Part shown: one piece after another, positions 13,935 through 22,012 of the stretch
Layout of the letters: every line of letters begins with the position of its first letter
Numbering within the stretch: the stretch's first letter is position 1
Assembly: GCA_036396275.1 (NCBI GenBank)
Contig: DASWLD010000136.1
Span: 1 to 27,272, forward strand
Source of the DNA: JACQFZ01 sp036396275
GTDB lineage: Bacteria; Pseudomonadota; Gammaproteobacteria; Acidiferrobacterales; Sulfurifustaceae
Direction: 5' to 3'
DNA length: 27,272 nt
The notes under the pieces: generated by a model
Told to the model about the DNA's origin: nothing
The model's database searches: none
The model's input: only the letters and a program-made list of their open reading frames with translations
Translations under genes and position numbers: made by a program

Positions 13935-14924
13935 GTGAAGATTTCTATCCTCGACGACTATTTCAATACGCTGCGCACGCTCCCGTGCTTTCGGAAGCTC
14001 GCCGGCCATGACGTCGAAATCTGGAACGACCATGTTCAGGATATCGATACGCTCGCCGGGCGCTTGAAGAACACCGAGGCGCTGGTGCTGATCCGCGAGC
14101 GCACGCAGATTCGCGCACCGCTGCTCGAACGACTGCCGAACTTGAAGCTCATCAGCCAACGCAGCGTATACCCGCACATCGACGTCGCCGCGTGCACGCG
14201 CCTCGGCGTCATTGTCTCCTCGAACATGCATGTGGACACGCCGTCGTATGCGGCTGCGGAACTCACCTGGGCGCTGGTGCTGGCGGCGATGCGCCGGATT
14301 CCGCAACAAGCCGCGGCCATGAAGGCAGGCAACTGGCAGATCGGGGTCGGCCACACGCTTCGTGGGAAGACGCTTGGCATCTTCGGTTACGGACGGATTG
14401 GAGCTGTCGTTGCCGGCTACGGCAAAGCGTTCGGAATGAACGTGCTCGTGTGGGCACGGCCGGCATCGCTCGAACGCGCCCGCGCCGACGGCCACGCGGT
14501 GGCTTCGAGCAAGGAAGCGTTTTTCGAAACGTGCGATGTCCTCTCGCTGCACATGCGATTACTCGATGCGACGCGCGGCATCGTCACGGCCGACGACCTG
14601 GCGCGCATGAAGCCGACGTCACTGCTCGTCAACACCAGCCGCGCGCCGCTGGTCGCGCCGGGCGCGCTGGTGAGCGCGCTGCGTGCCGGTCGGCCCGGCA
14701 TGGCGGCGGTCGACGTGTACGAACAGGAGCCGCTGCGCGACGTGCGCGATCCCCTGCTCGCCATGGACAATGTCGTCTGCACCCCGCACATCGGCTACGT
14801 CACGCGCGACGAATACGAAATCCAGTTCGCCGATATCTTCGATCAAATCGTCGCCTACGCGGCCGGCACGCCGATCAACGTCGTGAATCCGGACGTGCTC
14901 GGGCAAGCACGCAAACTTTCTTAG
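13935..14924 (+). CDS. D-2-hydroxyacid dehydrogenase family protein
   Basis: This 329-residue D-isomer-specific 2-hydroxyacid dehydrogenase (phosphoglycerate dehydrogenase-like group) interconverts a 2-oxoacid and a D-2-hydroxyacid. The Rossmann signature GYGRIG spans 151-156. The catalytic triad is complete: Arg236 (NTSRAP), Glu265 (YEQEP) and His285 (TPHIGY). The residue after the second strand is Arg175 (VWARPAS) rather than the acidic residue that selects NAD, which suggests NADP(H). The GTG at 13935 is chosen because the family start KISILDDYF follows it directly; the longer frame upstream is arginine-rich and overlaps the tRNA hairpin region. No ACT domain is present, so it is not a typical SerA. 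The substrate is unknown. Confidence 0.9.
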   Translation: MKISILDDYFNTLRTLPCFRKLAGHDVEIWNDHVQDIDTLAGRLKNTEALVLIRERTQIRAPLLERLPNLKLISQRSVYPHIDVAACTRLGVIVSSNMHVDTPSYAAAELTWALVLAAMRRIPQQAAAMKAGNWQIGVGHTLRGKTLGIFGYGRIGAVVAGYGKAFGMNVLVWARPASLERARADGHAVASSKEAFFETCDVLSLHMRLLDATRGIVTADDLARMKPTSLLVNTSRAPLVAPGALVSALRAGRPGMAAVDVYEQEPLRDVRDPLLAMDNVVCTPHIGYVTRDEYEIQFADIFDQIVAYAAGTPINVVNPDVLGQARKLS

Positions 14925-14967
14925 AGCAACCACGGTCCGACAAAAACCGGTTGATCGGCCGCCTTGT

Positions 14968-15456
14968 TTACAGGCGGCGCGTTTCCGGTGATGCAACGTC
15001 GATGGGCGTCGAGTTGTCCAGGAATTCCCGAAAGCGTTTGCTGAACGCAGACTTGCGGTCCTTCCACCAGCGCTGTGTGCCCGGACGGTGGAAGAACCAG
15101 AGGATGTTCTCGCGGTGGCCAATCCAGAAGTCTTCGTCGATCATGCCCGCCTGGTACTGGAAGTACACGCTCTCGAAACGACGGAACAGGCTGATGCCGA
15201 GATAGCCGAACTGGGTGAACTCATCCTCCGTCAATGCGTCGGGGTCCGCCATTCCGATCCGGAATATCCTGGCAAGCTCCTTGTCGCTGCCAACGATGGC
15301 GGCCATCTCGGCAAGCGCCGACGTGGCGAGGTGGTAGGTCTGCGAGTGCGTGGCCTTCGTACTGCTTTTGATCTGAAGCGCCAGGTAAACCACGGTGAGG
15401 GCCACGAAAATCGCGGCGAAGATTCCTGCGATGGCGGATACGGCATTCCAGTCCAT
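14968..15456 (-). CDS. Hypothetical protein with N-terminal membrane anchor
   Basis: This 162-residue protein has one N-terminal transmembrane helix (AIAGIFAAIFVALTVVYLAL) followed by a helical cytosolic part. That part contains LATSALAEMAAIVGSDKELA, IFRIGMADPDALTEDE and FRRFESVYFQYQAGMIDEDFW. This layout is common in a widespread uncharacterised family of about 150-190 residues in marine and soil proteobacteria. An AAGGAGA ribosome site eight bases upstream fixes the ATG at 15456; the longer frame lacks support. It is the last of three minus-strand genes. Confidence 0.75.
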   Translation of the reverse strand: MDWNAVSAIAGIFAAIFVALTVVYLALQIKSSTKATHSQTYHLATSALAEMAAIVGSDKELARIFRIGMADPDALTEDEFTQFGYLGISLFRRFESVYFQYQAGMIDEDFWIGHRENILWFFHRPGTQRWWKDRKSAFSKRFREFLDNSTPIDVASPETRRL

Positions 15457-15576
15457 CTCGGTCTCCTTTACGGGTTCACGTTCGTATTGAGTCACCGCCG
15501 AACCGCAGCGCGCCGAGCGGCTCCCACGAATGCTTGCGACCGCTGGCGCCATTGCAAGTGGGCCGCATAGTGTCAA

Positions 15577-16005
15577 TCATCGCGTTTTGCCGGAAGACAA
15601 GGAACCCCCGCGAAGAACGTGCGCGACCACCAACGGCATCACTGCAAACAAAGCGAGCAACACCAGGTAAACCGCGCCGGCGACGGGATCCCGGCTCGCA
15701 ACGTATTCGGCGATGTTCAGACCACGAAGCCAAAGGACCACGCCAGACTCGCAACTCAACAAGAGTCCAAGCGCCACCGAGCCCACGATCACGCCGTCGG
15801 ATGGCGTGGTATCCGGTCCCAGCCGGCGAACGATCCATCGCGCCGCGAACACGACCACCGCCAGCATGATCGGCGCTTCGATCAACTCCGCCAGTCGTTC
15901 GCCGACGCGCGGAACCAACCAAAGAACGCGAATCGGGCCGAGCGCGAATCCGGCGCCAAACACCAACGCGAAATAAATCGCGCTGAACTTCAGAAGTCGA
16001 ATCAT
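15577..16005 (-). CDS. Hypothetical integral membrane protein
   Basis: This 142-residue protein has about four transmembrane helices: near residues 5-25 (FSAIYFALVFGAGFALG), 43-60 (EAPIMLAVVVFAARWIV), 73-95 (IVGSVALGLLLSCESGVVLWL) and 110-132 (AVYLVLLALFAVMPLVVAHVL). A short basic tail follows. It is probably an inner-membrane protein of unknown function. It lies 33 bp after the Gdt1-like gene on the same strand, so the two may be co-transcribed. Confidence 0.75.
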   Translation of the reverse strand: MIRLLKFSAIYFALVFGAGFALGPIRVLWLVPRVGERLAELIEAPIMLAVVVFAARWIVRRLGPDTTPSDGVIVGSVALGLLLSCESGVVLWLRGLNIAEYVASRDPVAGAVYLVLLALFAVMPLVVAHVLRGGSLSSGKTR

Positions 16006-16038
16006 CGTTTGCCGATACTCTTCAAATGCGACGTCCGG

Positions 16039-16605
16039 CTACGCGCCCGGCGTCGGCGCGAACAGCGCCAAGACGCCAAGAACGACGAAGAGTCCCGCCG
16101 CCACCCACCGCGTCGCCTTCATGTTCACGCGATGCGCCAGCGCTTCACCGATCCAAACCGCGGGGACGTTCGCGATCATCATGCCGAGCGTCGTTCCAAG
16201 AACGACCGTAACGAGCGACTCGTAGCGCGCCGCGAGCGCGACGGTTGCGAGCTGCGTCTTGTCGCCCATCTCCACCAGAAAGAATGCAACAAGGGTCGTC
16301 AGGAATACGCCGGCACCGCGGAGGTTCCGGTCTTCCTCAAGCTTATCCGGCTTCAACACCCACGCGCCGAAGGCGAAGAATGACAGCGCAACGATCCACC
16401 GCAGCGCCTGGGGCGATACTAGGCCTGCCAGCCACACGCCCGCGTAGCCCGCGAGGAAATGATTGGCGAGCGTCGCGAAAAGAATGCCCAGAATGATCGG
16501 CATTCGCCGTTTGAGCCTCGCGGCAAGCAGAAAAGAGAGCAACTGGGTCTTGTCGCCCATCTCGGCGAGCGCGACAACGGCGGTTGAAAGGATAAGGGCT
16601 TCCAC
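16039..16605 (-). CDS. Gdt1/UPF0016 (TMEM165) family cation transporter, likely Mn exporter
   Basis: This 188-residue, six-helix membrane protein has the two family signatures EMGDKTQL, one near the start (Glu15) and one in the second half (Glu112). Each lies in a transmembrane helix, and together they form the ion path. Bacterial members such as Vibrio MneA export manganese; eukaryotic members exchange Ca/Mn for protons. The repeat is internal, each half carrying three helices. The start is a GTG at 16605, with no ATG alternative that preserves the first helix; the ribosome site is weak. It lies divergent from the acyltransferase gene with 147 bp between. Confidence 0.9.
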   Translation of the reverse strand: MEALILSTAVVALAEMGDKTQLLSFLLAARLKRRMPIILGILFATLANHFLAGYAGVWLAGLVSPQALRWIVALSFFAFGAWVLKPDKLEEDRNLRGAGVFLTTLVAFFLVEMGDKTQLATVALAARYESLVTVVLGTTLGMMIANVPAVWIGEALAHRVNMKATRWVAAGLFVVLGVLALFAPTPGA

Positions 16606-16752
16606 AATCTATTTTGGCGTTGGCGTTAACTACACTTACCGATGCACACCTAAATTTACGACAACGGACGGCGACAAGGGGTTGCGCCCACGGCACCCAA
16701 TGACCGACGATCATCCAGCGATGGCGATTTACTTGCCAACCATCAACACCCA

Positions 16753-17817
16753 ATGACGGCGCCTCCCGGCCACAACTTCGGCGGAGCTAAAACGGCGCGC
16801 GCGCGAACCGACCGATTGCAGGAGATCGACGTGCTGCGAGGGTTCGCGGCCCTGTGGGTGGTGCTGGCGCACTATGTCCCGCACTGGAACGACCGACTGG
16901 AACCCGTTTTCGTTCCTATCCCGAATGCGTTCGGAATATACGCGGTTCAGTTGTTCTTCGTCATTTCCGGCTTCGTTATTTTCATGACGCTCGACCGATG
17001 CCGTTCGGTACGGGAATTCGCGGTGCTGCGATTTTCTCGACTCTATCCCACGTACTGGGCCACGCTCATCCTTGCCACCCTCGTCAGCGTTTCCCTGTTC
17101 GGTGAAAACTTTTGGCTGGGCGGCACCATGGCCAATCTCACGATGTTTCAGGAGTTCCTTCGGTTCCCGCACCTGGACGTGGTGTATTGGAGCCTGTCGT
17201 TGGAACTGGCGTTTTATCTCAACGCCGCGTGGCTGTTCGCGCTCGGGTGGCATCGCCAAGTGCGATGGGTGGTCGTGGTGTGGCTGGTCGGCGCCGGCGT
17301 GTGGGCGCTGGCGTTGCCGGTCATCGCGCCGGGACAAGAGCCGGTGCGCGATTGGCTGGCGTTGTTGTTCGCCTTGGATTTCGCGCCGTATTTTGCAATC
17401 GGCGTTGTGTTCTTCGATGCCATGAAACACGCATGGTCGCCCTCTCGCGTCGGCTTGATCGCGCTCGCGGTCACCGCCGAATTCGTCATTCACGGATGGA
17501 GCGGTCTCGCCGTGATCGCCGTGATTCTGTCCTTGTTCTTTGCGGCAACGCACGGTTACCTGCGATTCCTGGTCGCGAAACCGACCCTGTGGCTCGGCGC
17601 GATTTCGTATTCGCTGTACCTGATCCACCGCAACCTCGGCTACCAGCTTCTCGACTGGATGCACGCGCACGGCGTCAGCGTCGCGCTGGCGATCCCGATC
17701 GCCATCCTCAGCGCGCTGCTGCTCGCCACGCTCCTCACCTACGGCATCGAGCGGCCGGCGCTGGCGCGCATCCGATCGTGGTACCGCGCCCGCGAGCGCG
17801 ATGGCGCGCGACAGTAG
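16753..17817 (+). CDS. Acyltransferase 3 (OafA/YrhL-like) membrane protein
   Basis: This 354-residue inner-membrane O-acyltransferase has about ten transmembrane helices. Family marks are RLQEIDVLRGFAALWVVLAH with the conserved Arg and the catalytic-type His near residues 22-40, then QLFFVISGFVIF, RFSRLYPTYW and the late ISYSLYLIHRNLGY. Members move acetyl or other acyl groups onto surface sugars, peptidoglycan or small molecules. No SGNH domain follows. No glycan-synthesis genes are nearby, so the acceptor cannot be predicted. It ends 13 bp from the converging DUF488 gene. Confidence 0.9.
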   Translation: MTAPPGHNFGGAKTARARTDRLQEIDVLRGFAALWVVLAHYVPHWNDRLEPVFVPIPNAFGIYAVQLFFVISGFVIFMTLDRCRSVREFAVLRFSRLYPTYWATLILATLVSVSLFGENFWLGGTMANLTMFQEFLRFPHLDVVYWSLSLELAFYLNAAWLFALGWHRQVRWVVVVWLVGAGVWALALPVIAPGQEPVRDWLALLFALDFAPYFAIGVVFFDAMKHAWSPSRVGLIALAVTAEFVIHGWSGLAVIAVILSLFFAATHGYLRFLVAKPTLWLGAISYSLYLIHRNLGYQLLDWMHAHGVSVALAIPIAILSALLLATLLTYGIERPALARIRSWYRARERDGARQ

Positions 17818-17830
17818 TTGTTGAAGGCGC

Positions 17831-18220
17831 CTACTTCGCTATCGCGGCACCCCGTTCCCGTAACAACGCTCGAAGCATCGAGCGATGGCAACGCGACTCC
17901 TCCGCGCAATAGCAGCCGACCGAGAAATTCGCGTGGCGCGACAGCGCCGCAAGCAGATCGAGCGTGCGGCGGTTCGCGGGCGTTTTCATTTCGGCGCGGT
18001 ATTTCTTGAAGAATCGCGCCCACTCCTTCGGCGTTTGCGCGCGCAGGGCGAGCTTCATCGTCGGAACACTCGGCGCGAGATTCGGAAACCAGACGTCGTA
18101 CCAATCGCGCCTGGCGAACTCTTGCTTCGGCACGCCTCGGGGCGGACGGCGGACCGTCCCCAGGCGGACTCCCTCATTCTTGCTTCGCGACGTTCCGAGT
18201 CGAACGATTCTTATCGGCAT
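17831..18220 (-). CDS. DUF488-family protein
   Basis: This 129-residue protein of the DUF488 (YeaO-like) family is recognised by VRLGTVRRPPRGVPKQEF, the DWYDVWFPNLAPS segment, EWARFFKKYRAEM and the C-terminal HANFSVGCYCAEESRCHR with clustered cysteines. The family is widespread and its biochemical role is unknown. The ATG at 18220 fits the usual family start (MPIRIVRLG); nine upstream codons were discarded. Confidence 0.88.
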   Translation of the reverse strand: MPIRIVRLGTSRSKNEGVRLGTVRRPPRGVPKQEFARRDWYDVWFPNLAPSVPTMKLALRAQTPKEWARFFKKYRAEMKTPANRRTLDLLAALSRHANFSVGCYCAEESRCHRSMLRALLRERGAAIAK

Positions 18221-18364
18221 CGTGGCCGACCTTTTCGACTGACCCAAGTGAATTCTTGCCGAGTCCGAGACCTAGATCGGGACAAGGTGCTGTTCATAGC
18301 GTTCGGCAACAGGCCATAGGCTCGTCCGCTCCCGTCGTCCACGTGCCGCCGCGAAGCGACGAAA

Positions 18365-18454
18365 TCACGCCAACCCCGCTTTTTGCACTGGGTTCTCGAA
18401 CTCGGTCAGTTCATGCCAGTGAATATGATCGACGGCGGTTACTTCGATAGTCAT
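18365..18454 (-). pseudogene. Short gene remnant (N-terminal fragment)
   Basis: A GGAG followed nine bases later by ATG at 18454 opens a 29-residue frame (MTIEVTAVDHIHWHELTE...) that stops at 18365. The start signal is good and the first residues look like the opening of a small enzyme domain, with an EVTAVDHI pattern as in VOC/glyoxalase-type proteins. The rest of any such domain is missing. The surrounding stretch from 18221 to 18506 has no other gene that I can support. Confidence 0.3.
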
Positions 18455-18506
18455 GGCACTGATCTCCGGATGATGGGGCGCTCGCTTGACGACCTGCTGC
18501 GACCCG

Positions 18507-19073
18507 TTAGCGCCCTTTCAGAATTGCGAAGAGTATCGCCGCCGCCAGGGCGGCCAGCGACACGAGCCAGAGCACGAACAACATGGTTCGTCTGGCGTTA
18601 AGTCTGTTGGAAACCGTCGCACCCACTACGATCAACTCGAGCGCCCATAGGCCGGTGGCGACATGCACCGTAAGAACCACCGGGCGGTACGGAAGCGCGA
18701 CATCATTGCTGTTGAGAATCGCCAGCACCAATAGCGCGGCGCTGAAAAGCATCGCCGGGATGAGCAACGCAATGCCGACAATTTTGCTGCTTTGGCCGAT
18801 GTCTTGCCCCTCGGCCAGCGCCATCGAGGCCGGCCAGTACCAGAACAACACCAGCAGAACAAACAGTCCGAGAGCGACCATCAGCGTCGGAAACCAGGCA
18901 ACGACGTAGATCACCAGGTAGAACGGGAGGTGATAGCCGGGAACCAGATAATTCTGGAAATACACGGCGAACGCGAATAGATAGAACCCGGCAAGCGGCC
19001 ACGCCCACCCCAAGGAATCGGCCTGTTCGGAAAAAAACGCCCGCGGGCGCGCCAGCAGGTGTATGAGATTCAC
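18507..19073 (-). CDS. Yip1-like integral membrane protein
   Basis: This 188-residue protein has five predicted transmembrane helices. After the N-terminal LIHLLARPRAFFSEQ (the RPRxFF pattern seen in bacterial Yip1-domain proteins) come helices around WPLAGFYLFAFAVYF, PFYLVIYVVAWFP, LMVALGLFVLLVLFWYW, IALLIPAMLFSAALLVLA and MLFVLWLVSLAALAAAILF. The start is GTG at 19073 with GAGGAG eight bases upstream. Its function is unknown. It lies 60 bp downstream of pyk on the same strand and could be read from the same transcript, although the small hairpin at 19093-19109 might separate them. Confidence 0.78.
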   Translation of the reverse strand: MNLIHLLARPRAFFSEQADSLGWAWPLAGFYLFAFAVYFQNYLVPGYHLPFYLVIYVVAWFPTLMVALGLFVLLVLFWYWPASMALAEGQDIGQSSKIVGIALLIPAMLFSAALLVLAILNSNDVALPYRPVVLTVHVATGLWALELIVVGATVSNRLNARRTMLFVLWLVSLAALAAAILFAILKGR

Positions 19074-19133
19074 GGCGACTCCTCGATGAGATCGGCGTCC
19101 GGCGCCGACTGCCGCGATGCACCGAGTCGATGG

Positions 19134-20573
19134 CTAGTCGGAATGTAAATCGCGCACGCGGATTATTTTCATGGTGTTCGTGCCGCCGGGTTTCGACAGC
19201 GGCTCGCCGATCGTGAGGATCACGAGATCGTCCTCGCCGACGGCCCCGCGGCTGCGCAGTTCATCGATCGCCTGGCGCATCACGGTCGCGGGATCGCTGC
19301 TCTTCTGCTCGAACGGCACCGGGAACACGCCTCGGTACAGCGTGATCTTGCTTTGCGTCTGCGCGAGCGGCGTCAGCGCGTAGATCGGCACCGCCGAGCT
19401 CACGCGCGACATCCACAGCGCCGTACTGCCCGACTCGGTCAATGCGGCAATCGCCTTCACCGGAAGATGATTGGCGGTGTACATCACCGACATGGCGATG
19501 GCTTCATCCACGCGCCCGAATCCCTTATCGCGCCGGTCGCGCGGATGGATCATCTCCTCCTCGTGTTCGGCGACGCGGCAGACGCGGTCCATCGCCGCCA
19601 CCGCCGCCACCGGATGCTTGCCGCTCGCGGTTTCGGCCGAGAGCATGACCGCGTCGGTACCGTCGAGCACGGCGTTCGCGACATCGGACACTTCGGCGCG
19701 CGTCGGCACCGCGCTTTCGATCATCGACTCCATCATCTGCGTCGCGGTAATGACGATCTTGTTCATGCCGCGCGCAACCCGAATAATGCGCTTTTGAATC
19801 GGCGGCACGTCGGCGTCGCCAATCTCGACCGCCAAGTCGCCGCGCGCGATCATCACGGCGTCCGCCGCATGCGTAATCTCGCTGATCGCCTCGACCGCCT
19901 CGGCGCGCTCGATCTTGGCGATGATGCCGCCGCGACCGCCGGCCGCGCGCAACAGCTCGCGCGCCTCGTGCACGTCGGCGGCGCTGCGCGGGAAGGAAAT
20001 CGCCAGGTAGTCGGCGTCGAGCGCGGCCGCGGACTTAATATCCTCGCGATCCTTGTCCGTCAGTGCGTTGGCCGATAACCCGCCGCCCTGGCGGTTGATG
20101 CCCTTGTTGTCGGAAACTTCGCCGCCGACCACCACGCGGCAATGAATTTCGTTGCCGACGACCTGATCCACCCACAGCACGATGCGGCCGTCGTCGAGGA
20201 GAAGCGTCGCCCCGCGGTCGACGTCCTGCGGGAGCGCTTTGTACGTCACGCCGACGCGTTGCGCCGTTCCGCCGTCGAGCGGCATATCGGCGTCGAGTAT
20301 GAACGGTTCGCCTTCGAGCAGCTCGACGGCGCGCTCCTTGAATTTTCCGATTCGGATCTTCGGACCCTGCAGGTCGACCATGACGCCGAGCGCGCGTCCG
20401 AGCGACCGCGCGCACTCGCGCGCCGCTTGCACGCGGCCGGTGTGCAGCGACGCCGTACCATGGGAAAAGTTGACGCGAATGACGTCGACGCCGGCTTCGA
20501 TCAGCTTGCGGAGAATTTTCGGATTGTCGGTCGCCGGACCGAGGGTAGCTACGATTTTGGTGCGCCTAAACAT
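19134..20573 (-). CDS. pyk: Pyruvate kinase
   Basis: This 479-residue enzyme converts phosphoenolpyruvate and ADP to pyruvate and ATP. The N-terminal RRTKIVATLGPA and VDVIRVNFSHG, the domain B region (DLQGPKIRIGKF through DDGRIVLWVD) and the active-site segment with VMIARGDLAVEIG and ITATQMMESMI are present. So are the VANAVLDGTDAVMLSAETA motif and the C-terminal regulatory-fold domain ending near TNTMKIIRV. The ATG at 20573 fits the family start; the upstream nine codons do not. It is the last gene of the tkt-gap-pgk-pyk series. Confidence 0.97.
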   Translation of the reverse strand: MFRRTKIVATLGPATDNPKILRKLIEAGVDVIRVNFSHGTASLHTGRVQAARECARSLGRALGVMVDLQGPKIRIGKFKERAVELLEGEPFILDADMPLDGGTAQRVGVTYKALPQDVDRGATLLLDDGRIVLWVDQVVGNEIHCRVVVGGEVSDNKGINRQGGGLSANALTDKDREDIKSAAALDADYLAISFPRSAADVHEARELLRAAGGRGGIIAKIERAEAVEAISEITHAADAVMIARGDLAVEIGDADVPPIQKRIIRVARGMNKIVITATQMMESMIESAVPTRAEVSDVANAVLDGTDAVMLSAETASGKHPVAAVAAMDRVCRVAEHEEEMIHPRDRRDKGFGRVDEAIAMSVMYTANHLPVKAIAALTESGSTALWMSRVSSAVPIYALTPLAQTQSKITLYRGVFPVPFEQKSSDPATVMRQAIDELRSRGAVGEDDLVILTIGEPLSKPGGTNTMKIIRVRDLHSD

Positions 20574-20591
20574 TTGAGCGCGCGTGATTAT

Positions 20592-20668
20592 TTGTCGCAA
20601 AGACGCAAAGGCGCGAAGAAAAACCCGAGTTCCGGAAAAACCTTTGCGTCTCTGCGTCTCTGCGACAA
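20592..20668. repeat. Palindromic array of 8-bp units between pgk and pyk
   Basis: The left arm carries three tandem octamers (CGCAAAGA, CGCAAAGG, CGCGAAGA at 20596-20619). The right arm carries their complements (CCTTTGCG, TCTCTGCG, TCTCTGCG at 20641-20664). TTGTCGC/GCGACAA at the ends closes a stem of about 27 bp with four mismatches and a ~22-base loop. It fills most of the 121-bp space between the two genes. This cgcaaagacgc-type repeat is dispersed in many bacterial genomes. Confidence 0.85.
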
Positions 20669-20694
20669 GAATTCATATCGCCGCCCAGCATGAC

Positions 20695-21876
20695 TCATCC
20701 GTTCGCGCGCGCTTCGAGCATCGCCACCGCCGGCAGCTTCTTGCCTTCGAGGAATTCGAGAAACGCCCCGCCGCCGGTGGAAATGTAGGAAATCTTGTCG
20801 GTTACCTTGTACTTGGCGATGGCCGCGAGCGTATCGCCGCCGCCGGCGATCGAGAACGCCGGGCTGTCGGCGATCGCTTGCGCCATGACTTTCGTGCCGC
20901 CCGCGAACCGATCGATCTCGAACACACCGATCGGACCGTTCCAAACGATGGTACCGGCCCGCTTCAGCATGTCGGCGAAACGTTGCGCCGTCACCGGGCC
21001 GACGTCGAGAATCAATTCATCGTCCGCGACTTCGCTCACTTTCTTCGTGGTCGCTTTGGCGCTCTCGTTCATTTCCTTGGCAACGACGACGTCGGTCGGA
21101 ATGGGAATATCGGCATGGCGCGCTTTCGCGGCCGCGATCAATTTTCTGGCCGTGTCGACAAGATCCGGCTCGTACAGCGACTTGCCGACCTTGAATCCAG
21201 CCGCGGCAATAAACGTATTCGCGATCCCGCCGCCGACAATGAGTTGGTCGACCACGTTCGTAAGATTTTCGAGCACCGTGAGCTTGGTGGACACCTTCGA
21301 ACCGGCAACGATCGCGATCAGCGGACGCTTCGGATTTGCCAGCGCTCTTCCGAGCGCGTCGAGTTCCCGCTGCAGCAAGATACCGGCGCAGGCGATCGGT
21401 GCGTGAACGCCGACACCGTGCGTCGACGCCTCGGCGCGATGCGCCGTGCCGAACGCATCCATCACGAACACGTCGCACAGCGCGGCATAATTCTTGGCGA
21501 GCTCGTCGTCGTCCTCCTTCTCGCCCTTGTTGAAGCGGACGTTTTCGAACAACACGACTTCGCCATCCGCCACCGCCGGCGGCATGGTCAGATACTCCCG
21601 AAACAACGGGACGTCCCGGCCGAGCAGCTTTTCCAGAACCAAGGCCACGGGTTTCAACGAATTCTCCTTGCTGTATTCGCCCTCGGTCGGGCGGCCGAGG
21701 TGCGACATCACCATGACCTTGGCGCCTTGCTTCATCGCGTATTCGATCGACGGCAGCGCCGCGCGGATGCGCTTATCGCTGGTGACGACACCGTCTTTCA
21801 CGGGAACGTTCAGGTCCTCGCGGATCAGCACGCGCTTACCCGCGAGGTCGAGGTCGGTCATGTTCAAGATTGGCAT
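20695..21876 (-). CDS. pgk: Phosphoglycerate kinase
   Basis: This 393-residue enzyme interconverts 1,3-bisphosphoglycerate/ADP and 3-phosphoglycerate/ATP. Family blocks are KRVLIREDLNVPV near the start, MVMSHLGRPTEG, ENVRFNKGEKEDD and DAFGTAHRAEASTHG. Further on are AGSKVSTKLTVLENL, the hinge-region IVGGGIANTFIAA, TIVWNGPIGVFE and the nucleotide-binding FSIAGGGDTLAA with STGGGAFLEFLEGK. The start MPILNMTDLDL at 21876 is supported by family alignment. Upstream codons run into the repeat array in the gap-pgk spacer and are not part of the protein. Confidence 0.97.
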   Translation of the reverse strand: MPILNMTDLDLAGKRVLIREDLNVPVKDGVVTSDKRIRAALPSIEYAMKQGAKVMVMSHLGRPTEGEYSKENSLKPVALVLEKLLGRDVPLFREYLTMPPAVADGEVVLFENVRFNKGEKEDDDELAKNYAALCDVFVMDAFGTAHRAEASTHGVGVHAPIACAGILLQRELDALGRALANPKRPLIAIVAGSKVSTKLTVLENLTNVVDQLIVGGGIANTFIAAAGFKVGKSLYEPDLVDTARKLIAAAKARHADIPIPTDVVVAKEMNESAKATTKKVSEVADDELILDVGPVTAQRFADMLKRAGTIVWNGPIGVFEIDRFAGGTKVMAQAIADSPAFSIAGGGDTLAAIAKYKVTDKISYISTGGGAFLEFLEGKKLPAVAMLEARANG

Positions 21877-21896
21877 ATCGCAATTCTTGATGGAAC

Positions 21897-22011
21897 AGTA
21901 GCAAGTAGCAAGGACGGAGCGCTGCGCGCCCCTGCAAGTGGCAAGAAAAACTGTTCGTGCCACTTGCCACTTGCTACTTGCTACTTGTCACTTGCCACTT
22001 GCCACCCGCTA
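21897..22011. repeat. 7-bp tandem repeats in inverted arrangement between gap and pgk
   Basis: Seven heptamers run without a break from 21963 to 22011 (CTTGCCA, CTTGCTA, CTTGCTA, CTTGTCA, CTTGCCA, CTTGCCA, CCCGCTA) and end one base from the gap stop codon. Complementary copies lie to the left. GCAAGTGGCAAG (21934-21945) pairs perfectly with 21963-21974, and AGTAGCAAGTAGCAAG (21897-21912) pairs perfectly with 21970-21985. Two alternative hairpins can therefore form in the gap-pgk spacer. Confidence 0.92.
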
Positions 22012-22012
22012 C

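Noticed and set aside
16606..16752. Possible yybP-ykoY manganese riboswitch upstream of the Gdt1-like gene
   Set aside because: This family is often riboswitch-controlled, but I could not find the conserved loops or stem arrangement in the 147-bp divergent spacer.
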